This document shows positions 12,701-27,700 of a stretch of 64,000 bases of DNA, one piece after another; positions within the stretch are counted from its first letter, which is position 1; each line of letters starts with the position of its first letter. The stretch is taken from contig JAPWFG010000024.1 in assembly GCA_028015205.1 (NCBI GenBank), positions 2,790,001 through 2,854,000 of the forward strand, read 5' to 3'. This DNA comes from Mytilisepta virgata. Its lineage: Eukaryota > Mollusca > Bivalvia > Mytilida > Mytilidae. Under the pieces are notes generated by a model. That model worked only from the letters and a program-made list of their open reading frames with translations, made no database searches and was not told the DNA's origin. The position numbers and the translations under genes are program-made.

Positions 12701-15700
12701 AAAGTGATTGGTAGGAATACAATTCCACAATTGATTGGATGAACAGTATTTTATATGCACTTTCTTGTCTTTTAAGTTTCACCTTGTGTAATTAATCCAT
12801 GTGAGAATGGTGGCACCTGCATTGTTGATGCTTCTGGAATTGCCACATGTAGCTGTGCAAGCGACTGGAATGGAGACACATGTGCAGGTATGTAGATACG
12901 ACTTTATTAGAGTTGAATCTTAAACAGGGCATCAACAACTAATCTTAATTCATAGAATTAATATTTTGACTGTTGAAACGTTATTTCTGTATTTATGTAG
13001 ATGGACATGTCGATTTAACATTGACAAAAATCTTACTTTTACCATTCGAAGATCCTACTGTAACTTCCATGAATTATTATTGAATTTGAATTCTGTCTTA
13101 TTTCAGTTTCACCATGCGATAGTGTAACATGTCAGAACGACGGAACATGTGGAGTTGTCAATGGCACGTCAGCGGAGTGTTGTTGTAAGGGAGACTTCTC
13201 CGGAGAATTTTGTGAAAGTAAGTTGCACGCTGACACTTATATATATTCTACCTATACTTAATATAGTTTCTCATACAGGGAACGTTACTATTGAAATGAA
13301 ATTTCTGTATTTTTAGAAAACCCTTTGATGTGATTATATATACATTTCGTTTCAAAATTAATTCAGAAAACAATATCATATTGAAGTCGTTGTATCGGAA
13401 GATATATTTCCCTTTGATCCAACACTTTTCAGACTGAATTCTGTATTTTGATGAAAATCATTGAATGAATTTGTCCATTGTGTTTTTCAGTCTCACCTTG
13501 TTCTCCAAATCCTTGTCAGAACAGTGGAACATGTAGTGTTGATGTTGATGGAAAAGCTCAGTGCACGTGCTTAGGTGACTGGTTAGGACAGGATTGTAAC
13601 CGTAAGATATTTCGTAAATTAATATGTTAAAGACGAAAAAAGCAAGGTTAACGCAACTTTAAGTCTCAAATATTCTGGTGAAACGTTTTTGAAGCATACA
13701 CTAGATATATAAATAACAACGATTTCAGTTTGGTGAACATAACCGTTGGTTAAATTTGTTAAAGCATATCTAATCATGCTAAAGTGATTAGGAAGAATAC
13801 AATTCCACAATTGATTGGATGAACAGTATTTTATATGCACTTTCTTGTCTTTTAAGTTTCACCTTGTGTAATTAATCCATGTGAGAATGGTGGCACCTGC
13901 ATTGTTGATGCTTCTGGAATTGCCACATGTAGCTGTGCAAGCGACTGGAGTGGAGACACATGTGCAGGTATGTAGATACGACTTTATTAGAGTTGAATCT
14001 TAAACAGGGCATCAACAACTAATCTTAATTCATAGAATTAATATTTTGACTGTTGAAACGTTATTTCTGTATTTATGTAGATGGACATGTCGATTTAACA
14101 TTGACAAAAATCTTCCTTTTACCATTCGAAGATCCTACTCTAACTTCCATGAATTATAAATGAATTTGTATTCTGTCTTATTTCAGTTTCACCATGCGAT
14201 AGTGTAACATGTCAGAACGACGGAACATGTGGAGTTGTCAATGGCACGTCAGCGGAGTGTTGTTGTAAGGGAGACTTCTCCGGAGAATTTTGTGAAAGTA
14301 AGTTGCACGCTGACACTTATATATATTCTACCTATACTTAATATAGTTTCTCATACAGGGAACGTTACTATTGAAATGAAATTTCTGTATTTTTAGAAAA
14401 CCCTTTGATGTGATTATATATACATTTCGTTTCAAAATTAATTCAGAAAACAATATCATATTGAAGTCGTTGTGTCGGAAGATATATTTCCCTTTGATCG
14501 AGCACTTTTCAGACTGAATTCTGTATTTTGATGAAAATCATTGAATGAATTTGTCCATTGTGTTTTTCAGTCTCACCTTGTTCTCCAAATCCTTGTCAGA
14601 ACAGTGGAACATGTAGTGTTGATGTTGATGGAAAAGCTCAATGCACGTGCTTAGGCGACTGGTTAGGACAGGATTGTAACAGTAAGATATATCGTAAATT
14701 AATGTGTTAAAGACGAAAAAAGCAAGGTTAACTCAACTTTAAGTCTCAAATATTCTGGTGAAACGTTTTTGAAGCATACACTAGATATATAAATAACAAC
14801 GATTTCAGTTTGGTGAACATAACCTTTGGTTAAATTTGTTAAAGCATATCTAATCATGCTAAAGTGATTAGGAGGAATACAATTCCACAATTGATTAGAT
14901 GAACAGTATTTTATATGCACTTTCTTGTCTTTTAAGTTTCACCTTGTGTAATTAATCCATGTGAGAATGGTGGCACCTGCATTGTTGATGCTTCTGGAAT
15001 TGCCACATGTAGCTGTGCAAGCGACTGGAGTGGAGACACATGTGCAGGTATGTAGATACGACTTTATTAGAGTTGAATCTTAAAAAGGGCATCAACAACT
15101 AATCTTAATGCATAGAATTAATATTTTGACTGTTGAAACGTTATTTCTGTATTTATGTAGATGGACATGTCGATTTAACATTGACAAAAATCTTACTTTT
15201 ACCATTCGAAGATCCTACTGTAACTTCCATGAATTATTATTGAATTTGAATTCTGTCTTATTTCAGTTTCACCATGCGATAGTGTAACATGTCAGAACGA
15301 CGGAACATGTGGAGTTGTCAATGGCACGTCAGCGGAGTGTTGTTGTAAAGGAGACTTCTCCGGAGAATTTTGTGAAAGTAAGTTGCACGCTGACACTTAT
15401 ATATATTCTACCTATACTTAATATAGTTTCTCATACAGGGAACGTTACTATTGAAATGAAATTTCTGTATTTTTAGAAAACCCTTTGATGTGATTATATA
15501 TACATTTCGTTTCAAAATTAATTCAGAAAACAATATCATATTGAAGTCGTTGTGTCGGAAGATATATTTCCCTTTGATCGAACACTTTTCAGACTGAATT
15601 CTGTATTTTGATGAAAATCATTGAATGAATTTGTCCATTGTGTTTTTCAGTCTCACCTTGTTCTCCAAATCCTTGTCAGAACAGTGGAACATGTAGTGTT

Positions 15701-18700
15701 GATGTTGATGGAAAAGCTCAGTGCACGTGCTTAGGCGACTGGTTAGGACAGGATTGTAACAGTAAGATATTTCGTAAATTAATGTGTTAAAGACGAAAAA
15801 AGCAAGGATAACTCAACTTTAAGTCTCAAATATTCTGGTGAAACGTTTTTGAAGCATACACTAGATATATAAATAACAACGATTTCAGTTTGGTGAACAT
15901 AACCTTTGGTTAAATTTGTTAAAGCATATCTAATCATGCTAAAGTGATTAGGAGGAATACAATTCCACAATTGATTAGATGAACAGTATTTTATATGCAC
16001 TTTCTTGTCTTTTAAGTTTCACCTTGTGTAATTAATCCATGTGAGAATGGTGGCACCTGCATTGTTGATGCTTCTGGAATTGCCACATGTAGCTGTGCAA
16101 GCGACTGGAGTGGAGACACATGTGCAGGTATGTAGATACGACTTTATTAGAGTTGAATCTTAAAAAGGGCATCAACAACTAATCTTAATGCATAGAATTA
16201 ATATTTTGACTGTTGAAACGTTATTTCTGTATTTATGTAGATGGACATGTCGATTTAACATTGACAAAAATCTTACTTTTACCATTCGAAGATCCTACTG
16301 TAACTTCCATGAATTATTATTGAATTTGAATTCTGTCTTATTTCAGTTTCACCATGCGATAGTGTAACATGTCAGAACGACGGAACATGTGGAGTTGTCA
16401 ATGGCACGTCAGCGGAGTGTTGTTGTAAAGGAGACTTCTCCGGAGAATTTTGTGAAAGTAAGTTGCACGCTGACACTTATATATATTCTACCTATACTTA
16501 ATATAGTTTCTCATACAGGGAACGTTACTATTGAAATGAAATTTCTGTATTTTTAGAAAACCCTTTGATGTGATTATATATACATTTCGTTTCAAAATTA
16601 ATTCAGAAAACAATATCATATTGAAGTCGTTGTGTCGGAAGATATATTTCCCTTTGATCGAACACTTTTCAGACTGAATTCTGTATTTTGATGAAAATCA
16701 TTGAATGAATTTGTCCATTGTGTTTTTCAGTCTCACCTTGTTCTCCAAATCCTTGTCAGAACAGTGGAACATGTAGTGTTGATGTTGATGGAAAAGCTCA
16801 ATGCACGTGCTTAGGCGACTGGTTAGGACAGGATTGTAACAGTAAGATATATCGTAAATTAATGTGTTAAAGACGAAAAAAGCAAGGTTAACTCAACTTT
16901 AAGTCTCAAATATTCTGGTGAAACGTTTTTGAAGCATACACTAGATATATAAATAACAACGATTTCAGTTTGGTGAACATAACCTTTGGTTAAATTTGTT
17001 AAAGCATATCTAATCATGCTAAAGTGATTAGGAGGAATACAATTCCACAATTGATTAGATGAACAGTATTTTATATGCACTTTCTTGTCTTTTAAGTTTC
17101 ACCTTGTGTAATTAATCCATGTGAGAATGGTGGCACCTGCATTGTTGATGCTTCTGGAATTGCCACATGTAGCTGTGCAAGCGACTGGAGTGGAGACACA
17201 TGTGCAGGTATGTAGATACGACTTTATTAGAGTTGAATCTTAAAAAGGGCATCAACAACTAATCTTAATGCATAGAATTAATATTTTGACTGTTGAAACG
17301 TTATTTCTGTATTTATGTAGATGGACATGTCGATTTAACATTGACAAAAATCTTACTTTTACCATTCGAAGATCCTACTGTAACTTCCATGAATTATTAT
17401 TGAATTTGAATTCTGTCTTATTTCAGTTTCACCATGCGATAGTGTAACATGTCAGAACGACGGAACATGTGGAGTTGTCAATGGCACGTCAGCGGAGTGT
17501 TGTTGTAAAGGAGACTTCTCCGGAGAATTTTGTGAAAGTAAGTTGCACGCTGACACTTATATATATTCTACCTATACTTAATATAGTTTCTCATACAGGG
17601 AACGTTACTATTGAAATGAAATTTCTGTATTTTTAGAAAACCCTTTGATGTGATTATATATACATTTCGTTTCAAAATTAATTCAGAAAACAATATCATA
17701 TTGAAGTCGTTGTGTCGGAAGATATATTTCCCTTTGATCGAACACTTTTCAGACTGAATTCTGTATTTTGATGAAAATCATTGAATGAATTTGTCCATTG
17801 TGTTTTTCAGTCTCACCTTGTTCTCCAAATCCTTGTCAGAACAGTGGAACATGTAGTGTTGATGTTGATGGAAAAGCTCAATGCACGTGCTTAGGCGACT
17901 GGTTAGGACAGGATTGTAACAGTAAGATATATCGTAAATTAATGTGTTAAAGACGAAAAAAGCAAGGTTAACTCAACTTTAAGTCTCAAATATTCTGGTG
18001 AAACGTTTTTGAAGCATACACTAGATATATAAATAACAACGATTTCAGTTTGGTGAACATAACCTTTGGTTAAATTTGTTAAAGCATATCTAATCATGCT
18101 AAAGTGATTAGGAGGAATACAATTCCACAATTGATTAGATGAACAGTATTTTATATGCACTTTCTTGTCTTTTAAGTTTCACCTTGTGTAATTAATCCAT
18201 GTGAGAATGGTGGCACCTGCATTGTTGATGCTTCTGGAATTGCCACATGTAGCTGTGCAAGCGACTGGAGTGGAGACACATGTGCAGGTATGTAGATACG
18301 ACTTTATTAGAGTTGAATCTTAAAAAGGGCATCAACAACTAATCTTAATGCATAGAATTAATATTTTGACTGTTGAAACGTTATTTCTGTATTTATGTAG
18401 ATGGACATGTCGATTTAACATTGACAAAAATCTTACTTTTACCATTCGAAGATCCTACTGTAACTTCCATGAATTATTATTGAATTTGAATTCTGTCTTA
18501 TTTCAGTTTCACCATGCGATAGTGTAACATGTCAGAACGACGGAACATGTGGAGTTGTCAATGGCACGTCAGCGGAGTGTTGTTGTAAAGGAGACTTCTC
18601 CGGAGAATTTTGTGAAAGTAAGTTGCACGCTGACACTTATATATATTCTACCTATACTTAATATAGTTTCTCATACAGGGAACGTTACTATTGAAATGAA

Positions 18701-21700
18701 ATTTCTGTATTTTTAGAAAACCCTTTGATGTGATTATATATACATTTCGTTTCAAAATTAATTCAGAAAACAATATCATATTGAAGTCGTTGTGTCGGAA
18801 GATATATTTCCCTTTGATCGAACACTTTTCAGACTGAATTCTGTATTTTGATGAAAATCATTGAATGAATTTGTCCATTGTGTTTTTCAGTCTCACCTTG
18901 TTCTCCAAATCCTTGTCAGAACAGTGGAACATGTAGTGTTGATGTTGATGGAAAAGCTCAGTGCACGTGCTTAGGCGACTGGTTAGGACAGGATTGTAAC
19001 AGTAAGATATTTCGTAAATTAATGTGTTAAAGACGAAAAAAGCAAGGTTAACTCAACTTTAAGTCTCAAATATTCTGGTGAAACGTTTTTGAAGCATACA
19101 CTAGATATATAAATAACAACGATTTCAGTTTGGTGAACATAACCTTTGGTTAAATTTGTTAAAGCATATCTAATCATGCTAAAGTGATTAGGAGGAATAC
19201 AATTCCACAATTGATTAGATGAACAGTATTTTATATGCACTTTCTTGTCTTTTAAGTTTCACCTTGTGTAATTAATCCATGTGAGAATGGTGGCACCTGC
19301 ATTGTTGATGCTTCTGGAATTGCCACATGTAGCTGTGCAAGCGACTGGAGTGGAGACACATGTGCAGGTATGTAGATACGACTTTATTAGAGTTGAATCT
19401 TAAAAAGGGCATCAACAACTAATCTTAATGCATAGAATTAATATTTTGACTGTTGAAACGTTATTTCTGTATTTATGTAGATGGACATGTCGATTTAACA
19501 TTGACAAAAATCTTACTTTTACCATTCGAAGATCCTACTGTAACTTCCATGAATTATTATTGAATTTGAATTCTGTCTTATTTCAGTTTCACCATGCGAT
19601 AGTGTAACATGTCAGAACGACGGAACATGTGGAGTTGTCAATGGCACGTCAGCGGAGTGTTGTTGTAAAGGAGACTTCTCCGGAGAATTTTGTGAAAGTA
19701 AGTTGCACGCTGACACTTATATATATTCTACCTATACTTAATATAGTTTCTCATACAGGGAACGTTACTATTGAAATGAAATTTCTGTATTTTTAGAAAA
19801 CCCTTTGATGTGATTATATATACATTTCGTTTCAAAATTAATTCAGAAAACAATATCATATTGAAGTCGTTGTGTCGGAAGATATATTTCCCTTTGATCC
19901 AACACTTTTCAGACTGAATTCTGTATTTTGATGAAAATCATTGAATGAATTTGTCCATTGTGTTTTTCAGTCTCACCTTGTTCTCCAAATCCTTGTCAGA
20001 ACAGTGGAACATGTAGTGTTGATGTTGATGGAAAAGCTCAGTGCACGTGCTTAGGCGACTGGTTAGGACAGGATTGTAACAGTAAGATATTTCGTAAATT
20101 AATGTGTTAAAGACGAAAAAAGCAAGGATAACTCAACTTTAAGTCTCAAATATTCTGGTGAAACGTTTTTGAAGCATACACTAGATATATAAATAACAAC
20201 GATTTCAGTTTGGTGAACATAACCTATGGTTAAATTTGTTAAAGCATATCTAATCATGCTAAAGTGATTAGGAGGAATACAATTCCACAATTGATTAGAT
20301 GAACAGTATTTTATATGCACTTTCTTGTCTTTTAAGTTTCACCTTGTGTAATTAATCCATGTGAGAATGGTGGCACCTGTATTGTTGATGCTTCTGGAAT
20401 TGCCACATGTAGCTGTGCAAGCGACTGGAGTGGAGACACATGTGCAGGTATGTAGATACGACTTTATTAGAGTTGAATCTTAAAAAGGGCATCAACAATT
20501 AATCTTAATGCATAGAATTAATATTTTGACTGTTGAAACGTTATTTCTGTATTTATGTAGATGGACATGTCGATTTAACATTGACAAAAATCTTACTTTT
20601 ACCATTCGAAGATCCCACTGTAACTTCCATGAATTATTATTGAATTTGAATTCTGTCTTATTTCAGTTTCACCATGCGATAGTGTAACATGTCAGAACGA
20701 CGGAACATGTGGAGTTGTCAATGGCACGTCAGCGGAGTGTTGTTGTAAAGGAGACTTCTCCGGAGAATTTTGTGAAAGTAAGTTGCACGCTGACACTTAT
20801 ATATATTCTACCTATACTTAATATAGTTTCTCATACAGGGAACGTTACTATTGAAATGAAATTTCTGTATTTTTAGAAAACCCTTTGATGTGATTATATA
20901 TACATTTCGTTTCAAAATTAATTCAGAAAACAATATCATATTGAAGTCGTTGTGTCGGAAGATATATTTCCCTTTGATCGAACACTTTTCAGACTGAATT
21001 CTGTATTTTGATGAAAATCATTGAATGAATTTGTCCATTGTGTTTTTCAGTCTCACTTTGTTCTCCAAATCCTTGTCAGAACAGTGGAACATGTAGTGTT
21101 GATGTTGATGGAAAAGCTCAGTGCACGTGCTTAGGCGACTGGTTAGGACAGGATTGTAACAGTAAGATATTTCGTAAATTAATGTGTTAAAGACGAAAAA
21201 AGCAAGGATAACTCAACTTTAAGTCTCAAATATTCTGGTGAAACGTTTTTGAAGCATACACTAGATATATAAATAACAACGATTTCAGTTTGGTGAACAT
21301 AACCTATGGTTAAATTTGTTAAAGCATATCTAATCATGCTAAAGTGATTAGGAGGAATACAATTCCACAATTGATTAGATGAACAGTATTTTATATGCAC
21401 TTTCTTGTCTTTTAAGTTTCACCTTGTGTAATTAATCCATGTGAGAATGGTGGCACCTGCATTGTTGATGCTTCTGGAATTGCCACATGTAGCTGTGCAA
21501 GCGACTGGAGTGGAGACACATGTGCAGGTATGTAGATACGACTTTATTAGAGTTGAATCTTAAAAAGGGCATCAACAACTAATCTTAATGCCTAGAATTA
21601 ATATTTTGACTGTTGAAACGTTATTTCTGTATTTATGTAGATGGACATGTCGATTTAACATTGACAAAAATCTTACTTTTACCATTCGAAGATCCTACTG

Positions 21701-24700
21701 TAACTTCCATGAATTATTATTGAATTTGAATTCTGTCTTATTTCAGTTTCACCATGCGATAGTGTAACATGTCAGAACGACGGAACATGTGGAGTTGTCA
21801 ATGGCACGTCAGCGGAGTGTTGTTGTAAGGGAGACTTCTCCGGAGAATTTTGTGAAAGTAAGCTGCACGCTGACACTTATATATATTCTACCTATACTTA
21901 ATATAGTTTCTCATACAGGGAACGTTACTATTGAAATGAAATTTCTGTATTTTTCGAAAACCCTTTGATGTGATTATATATACATTTCGTTTCAAAATTA
22001 ATTCAGAAAACAATATCATATTGAAGTCGTTGTGTCGGAAGATATATTTCCCTTTGATCGAACACTTTTCAGACTGAATTCTGTATTTTGATGAAAATCA
22101 TTGAATGAATTTGTCCATTGTGTTTTTCAGTCTCACCTTGTTCTCCAAATCCTTGTCAGAACAGTGGAACATGTAGTGTTGATGTTGATGGAAAAGCTCA
22201 GTGCACGTGCTTAGGCGACTGGTTAGGACAGGATTGTAACAGTAAGATATATCGTAAATTAATGTGTTAAAGACGAAAAAAGCAAGGTTAACTCAACTTT
22301 AAGTCTCAAATATTCTGGTGAAACGTTTTTGAAGCATACACTAGATATATAAATAACAACGATTTCAGTTTGGTGAACATAACCTTTGGTTAAATTTGTT
22401 AAAGCATATCTAATCATGCTAAAGTGATTAGGAGGAATACAATTCCACAATTGATTAGATGAACAGTATTTTATATGCACTTTCTTGTCTTTTAAGTTTC
22501 ACCTTGTGTAATTAATCCATGTGAGAATGGTGGCACCTGCATTGTTGATGCTTCTGGAATTGCCACATGTAGCTGTGCAAGCGACTGGAGTGGAGACACA
22601 TGTGCAGGTATGTAGATACGACTTTATTAGAGTTGAATCTTAAAAAGGGCATCAACAACTAATCTTAATGCATAGAATTAATATTTTGACTGTTGAAACG
22701 TTATTTCTGTATTTATGTAGATGGACATGTCGATTTAACATTGACAAAAATCTTACTTTTACCATTCGAAGATCCTACTGTAACTTCCATGAATTATTAT
22801 TGAATTTGAATTCTGTCTTATTTCAGTTTCACCATGCGATAGTGTAACATGTCAGAACGACGGAACATGTGGAGTTGTCAATGGCACGTCAGCGGAGTGT
22901 TGTTGTAAAGGAGACTTCTCCGGAGAATTTTGTGAAAGTAAGTTGCACGCTGACACTTATATATATTCTACCTATACTTAATATAGTTTCTCATACAGGG
23001 AACGTTACTATTGAAATGAAATTTCTGTATTTTTAGAAAACCCTTTGATGTGATTATATATACATTTCGTTTCAAAATTAATTCAGAAAACAATATCATA
23101 TTGAAGTCGTTGTGTCGGAAGATATATTTCCCTTTGATCGAACACTTTTCAGACTGAATTCTGTATTTAGATGAAAATCATTGAATGAATTTGTCCATTG
23201 TGTTTTTCAGTCTCACCTTGTTCTCCAAATCCTTGTCAGAACAGTGGAACATGTAGTGTTGATGTTGATGGAAAAGCTCAGTGCACGTGCTTAGGCGACT
23301 GGTTAGGACAGGATTGTAACAGTAAGATATTTCGTAAATTAATGTGTTAAAGACGAAAAAAGCAAGGATAACTCAACTTTAAGTCTCAAATATTCTGGTG
23401 AAACGTTTTTGAAGCATACACTAGATATATAAATAACAACGATTTCAGTTTGGTGAACATAACCTATGGTTAAATTTGTTAAAGCATATCTAATCATGCT
23501 AAAGTGATTAGGAGGAATACAATTCCACAATTGATTAGATGAACAGTATTTTATATGCACTTTCTTGTCTTTTAAGTTTCACCTTGTGTAATTAATCCAT
23601 GTGAGAATGGTGGCACCTGCATTGTTGATGCTTCTGGAATTGCCACATGTAGCTGTGCAAGCGACTGGAGTGGAGACACATGTGCAGGTATGTAGATACG
23701 ACTTTATTAGAGTTGAATCTTAAAAAGGGCATCAACAACTAATCTTAATGCCTAGAATTAATATTTTGACTGTTGAAACGTTATTTCTGTATTTATGTAG
23801 ATGGACATGTCGATTTAACATTGACAAAAATCTTACTTTTACCATTCGAAGATCCTACTGTAACTTCCATGAATTATTATTGAATTTGAATTCTGTCTTA
23901 TTTCAGTTTCACCATGCGATAGTGTAACATGTCAGAACGACGGAACATGTGGAGTTGTCAATGGCACGTCAGCGGAGTGTTGTTGTAAGGGAGACTTCTC
24001 CGGAGAATTTTGTGAAAGTAAGCTGCACGCTGACACTTATATATATTCTACCTATACTTAATATAGTTTCTCATACAGGGAACGTTACTATTGAAATGAA
24101 ATTTCTGTATTTTTCGAAAACCCTTTGATGTGATTATATATACATTTCGTTTCAAAATTAATTCAGAAAACAATATCATATTGAAGTCGTTGTGTCGGAA
24201 GATATATTTCCCTTTGATCGAACACTTTTCAGACTGAATTCTGTATTTTGATGAAAATCATTGAATGAATTTGTCCATTGTGTTTTTCAGTCTCACCTTG
24301 TTCTCCAAATCCTTGTCAGAACAGTGGAACATGTAGTGTTGATGTTGATGGAAAAGCTCAGTGCACGTGCTTAGGCGACTGGTTAGGACAGGATTGTAAC
24401 AGTAAGATATATCGTAAATTAATGTGTTAAAGACGAAAAAAGCAAGGTTAACTCAACTTTAAGTCTCAAATATTCTGGTGAAACGTTTTTGAAGCATACA
24501 CTAGATATATAAATAACAACGATTTCAGTTTGGTGAACATAACCTTTGGTTAAATTTGTTAAAGCATATCTAATCATGCTAAAGTGATTAGGAGGAATAC
24601 AATTCCACAATTGATTAGATGAACAGTATTTTATATGCACTTTCTTGTCTTTTAAGTTTCACCTTGTGTAATTAATCCATGTGAGAATGGTGGCACATGC

Positions 24701-27700
24701 ATTGTTGATGCTTCTGGAATTGCCACATGTAGCTGTGCAAGCGACTGGAGTGGAGACACATGTGCAGGTATGTAGATACGACTTTATTAGAGTTGAATCT
24801 TAAAAAGGGCATCAACAACTAATCTTAATGCATAGAATTAATATTTTGACTGTTGAAACGTTATTTCTGTATTTATGTAGATGGACATGTCGATTTAACA
24901 TTGACAAAAATCTTACTTTTACCATTCGAAGATCCTACTGTAACTTCCATGAATTATTATTGAATTTGAATTCTGTCTTATTTCAGTTTCACCATGCGAT
25001 AGTGTAACATGTCAGAACGACGGAACATGTGGAGTTGTCAATGGCACGTCAGCGGAGTGTTGTTGTAAAGGAGACTTCTCCGGAGAATTTTGTGAAAGTA
25101 AGTTGCACGCTGACACTTATATATATTCTACCTATACTTAATATAGTTTCTCATACAGGGAACGTTACTATTGAAATGAAATTTCTGTATTTTTAGAAAA
25201 CCCTTTGATGTGATTATATATACATTTCGTTTCAAAATTAATTCAGAAAACAATATCATATTGAAGTCGTTGTGTCGGAAGATATATTTCCCTTTGATCG
25301 AACACTTTTCAGACTGAATTCTGTATTTTGATGAAAATCATTGAATGAATTTGTCCATTGTGTTTTTCAGTCTCACCTTGTTCTCCAAATCCTTGTCAGA
25401 ACAGTGGAACATGTAGTGTTGATGTTGATGGAAAAGCTCAGTGCACGTGCTTAGGCGACTGGTTAGGACAGGATTGTAACAGTAAGATATTTCGTAAATT
25501 AATGTGTTAAAGACGAAAAAAGCAAGGATAACTCAACTTTAAGTTTCAAATATTCTGGTGAAACGTTTTTGAAGCATACACTAGATATATAAATAACAAC
25601 GATTTCAGTTTGGTGAACATAACCTTTGGTTAAATTTGTTAAAGCATATCTAATCATGCTAAAGTGATTAGGAGGAATACAATTCCACAATTGATTAGAT
25701 GAACAGTATTTTATATGCACTTTCTTGTCTTTTAAGTTTCACCTTGTGTAATTAATCCATGTGAGAATGGTGGCACCTGCATTGTTGATGCTTCTGGAAT
25801 TGCCACATGTAGCTGTGCAAGCGACTGGAGTGGAGATACATGTGCAGGTATGTAGATACGACTTTATTAGTGTTGAATCTTAAAAAGGGCATCAACAACT
25901 AATCTTAATGCACAGAATTAATATTTTGACTGTTGAAACGTTATTTCTGTATTTATGTAGATGGACATGTCGATTTAACATTGACAAAAATCTTACTTTT
26001 ACCATTCCAAGATCCCACTGTAACTTCCATGAATTATTATTGAATTTGAATTCCGTCTTATTTCAGTTTCACCATGCGATAGTGTAACATGTCAGAACGA
26101 CGGAACATGTGGAGTTGTCAATGGCACGTCAGCGGAGTGTTGTTGTAAAGGAGACTTCTCCGGAGAATTTTGTGAAAGTAAGTTGCACGCTGACACTTAT
26201 ATATATTCTACCTATACTTAATATAGTTTCTCATACAGGGAACGTTACTATTGAAATGAAATTTCTGTATTTTTAGAAAACCCTTTGATGTGATTATATA
26301 TACATTTCGTTTCAAACTTAATTCAGGAAACAATATTATATTGAAGACGTTGTATCGGAAGATATATTTCCCTTTGATCGAACACTTTTCAGACTGAATT
26401 CTGTATTTTGATGAAAATCATTGAATGAATTTGTCCATTGTGTTTTTCAGTCTCACCTTGTTCTCCAAATCCTTGTCAGAACAGTGGAACATGTAGTGTT
26501 GATGTTGATGGAAAAGCTCAGTGCACGTGCTTAGGCGACTGGTTAGGACAGGATTGTAACAGTAAGATATTTCGTAAATTAATGTGTTAAAGACGAAAAA
26601 AGCAAGGTTAACTCAACTTTAAGTCTCAAATATTCTGGTGAAACGTTTTTGAAGCATACACTAGATATATAAATAACAACGATTTCAGTTTGGTGAACAT
26701 AACCTTTGGTTAAATTTGTTAAAGCATATCTAATCATGCTAAAGTGATTAGGAGGAATACAATTCCACAATTGATTAGATGAACAGTATTTTATATGCAC
26801 TTTCTTGTCTTTTAAGTTTCACCTTGTGTAATTAATCCATGTGAGAATGGTGGCACCTGCATTGTTGATGCTTCTGGAATTGCCACATGTAGCTGTGCAA
26901 GCGACTGGAGTGGAGACACATGTGCAGGTATGTAGATACGACTTTATTAGAGTTGAATCTTAAAAAGGGCATCAACAACTAATCTTAATGCATAGAATTA
27001 ATATTTTGACTGTTGAAACGTTATTTCTGTATTTATGTAGATGGACATGTCGATTTAACATTGACAAAAATCTTACTTTTACCATTCGAAGATCCTACTG
27101 TAACTTCCATGAATTATTATTGAATTTGAATTCTGTCTTATTTCAGTTTCACCATGCGATAGTGTAACATGTCAGAACGACGGAACATGTGGAGTTGTCA
27201 ATGGCACGTCAGCGGAGTGTTGTTGTAAAGGAGACTTCTCCGGAGAATTTTGTGAAAGTAAGTTGCACGCTGACACTTATATATATTCTACCTATACTTA
27301 ATATAGTTTCTCATACAGGGAACGTTACTATTGAAATGAAATTTCTGTATTTTTAGAAAACCCTTTGATGTGATTATATATACATTTCGTTTCAAAATTA
27401 ATTCAGAAAACAATATCATATTGAAGTCGTTGTGTCGGAAGATATATTTCCCTTTGATCGAACACTTTTCAGACTGAATTCTGTATTTTGATGAAAATCA
27501 TTGAATGAATTTGTCCATTGTGTTTTTCAGTCTCACCTTGTTCTCCAAATCCTTGTCAGAACAGTGGAACATGTAGTGTTGATGTTGATGGAAAAGCTCA
27601 GTGCACGTGCTTAGGCGACTGGTTAGGACAGGATTGTAACAGTAAGATATTTCGTAAATTATTGTGTTAAAGACGAAAAAAGCAAGGTTAACTCAACTTT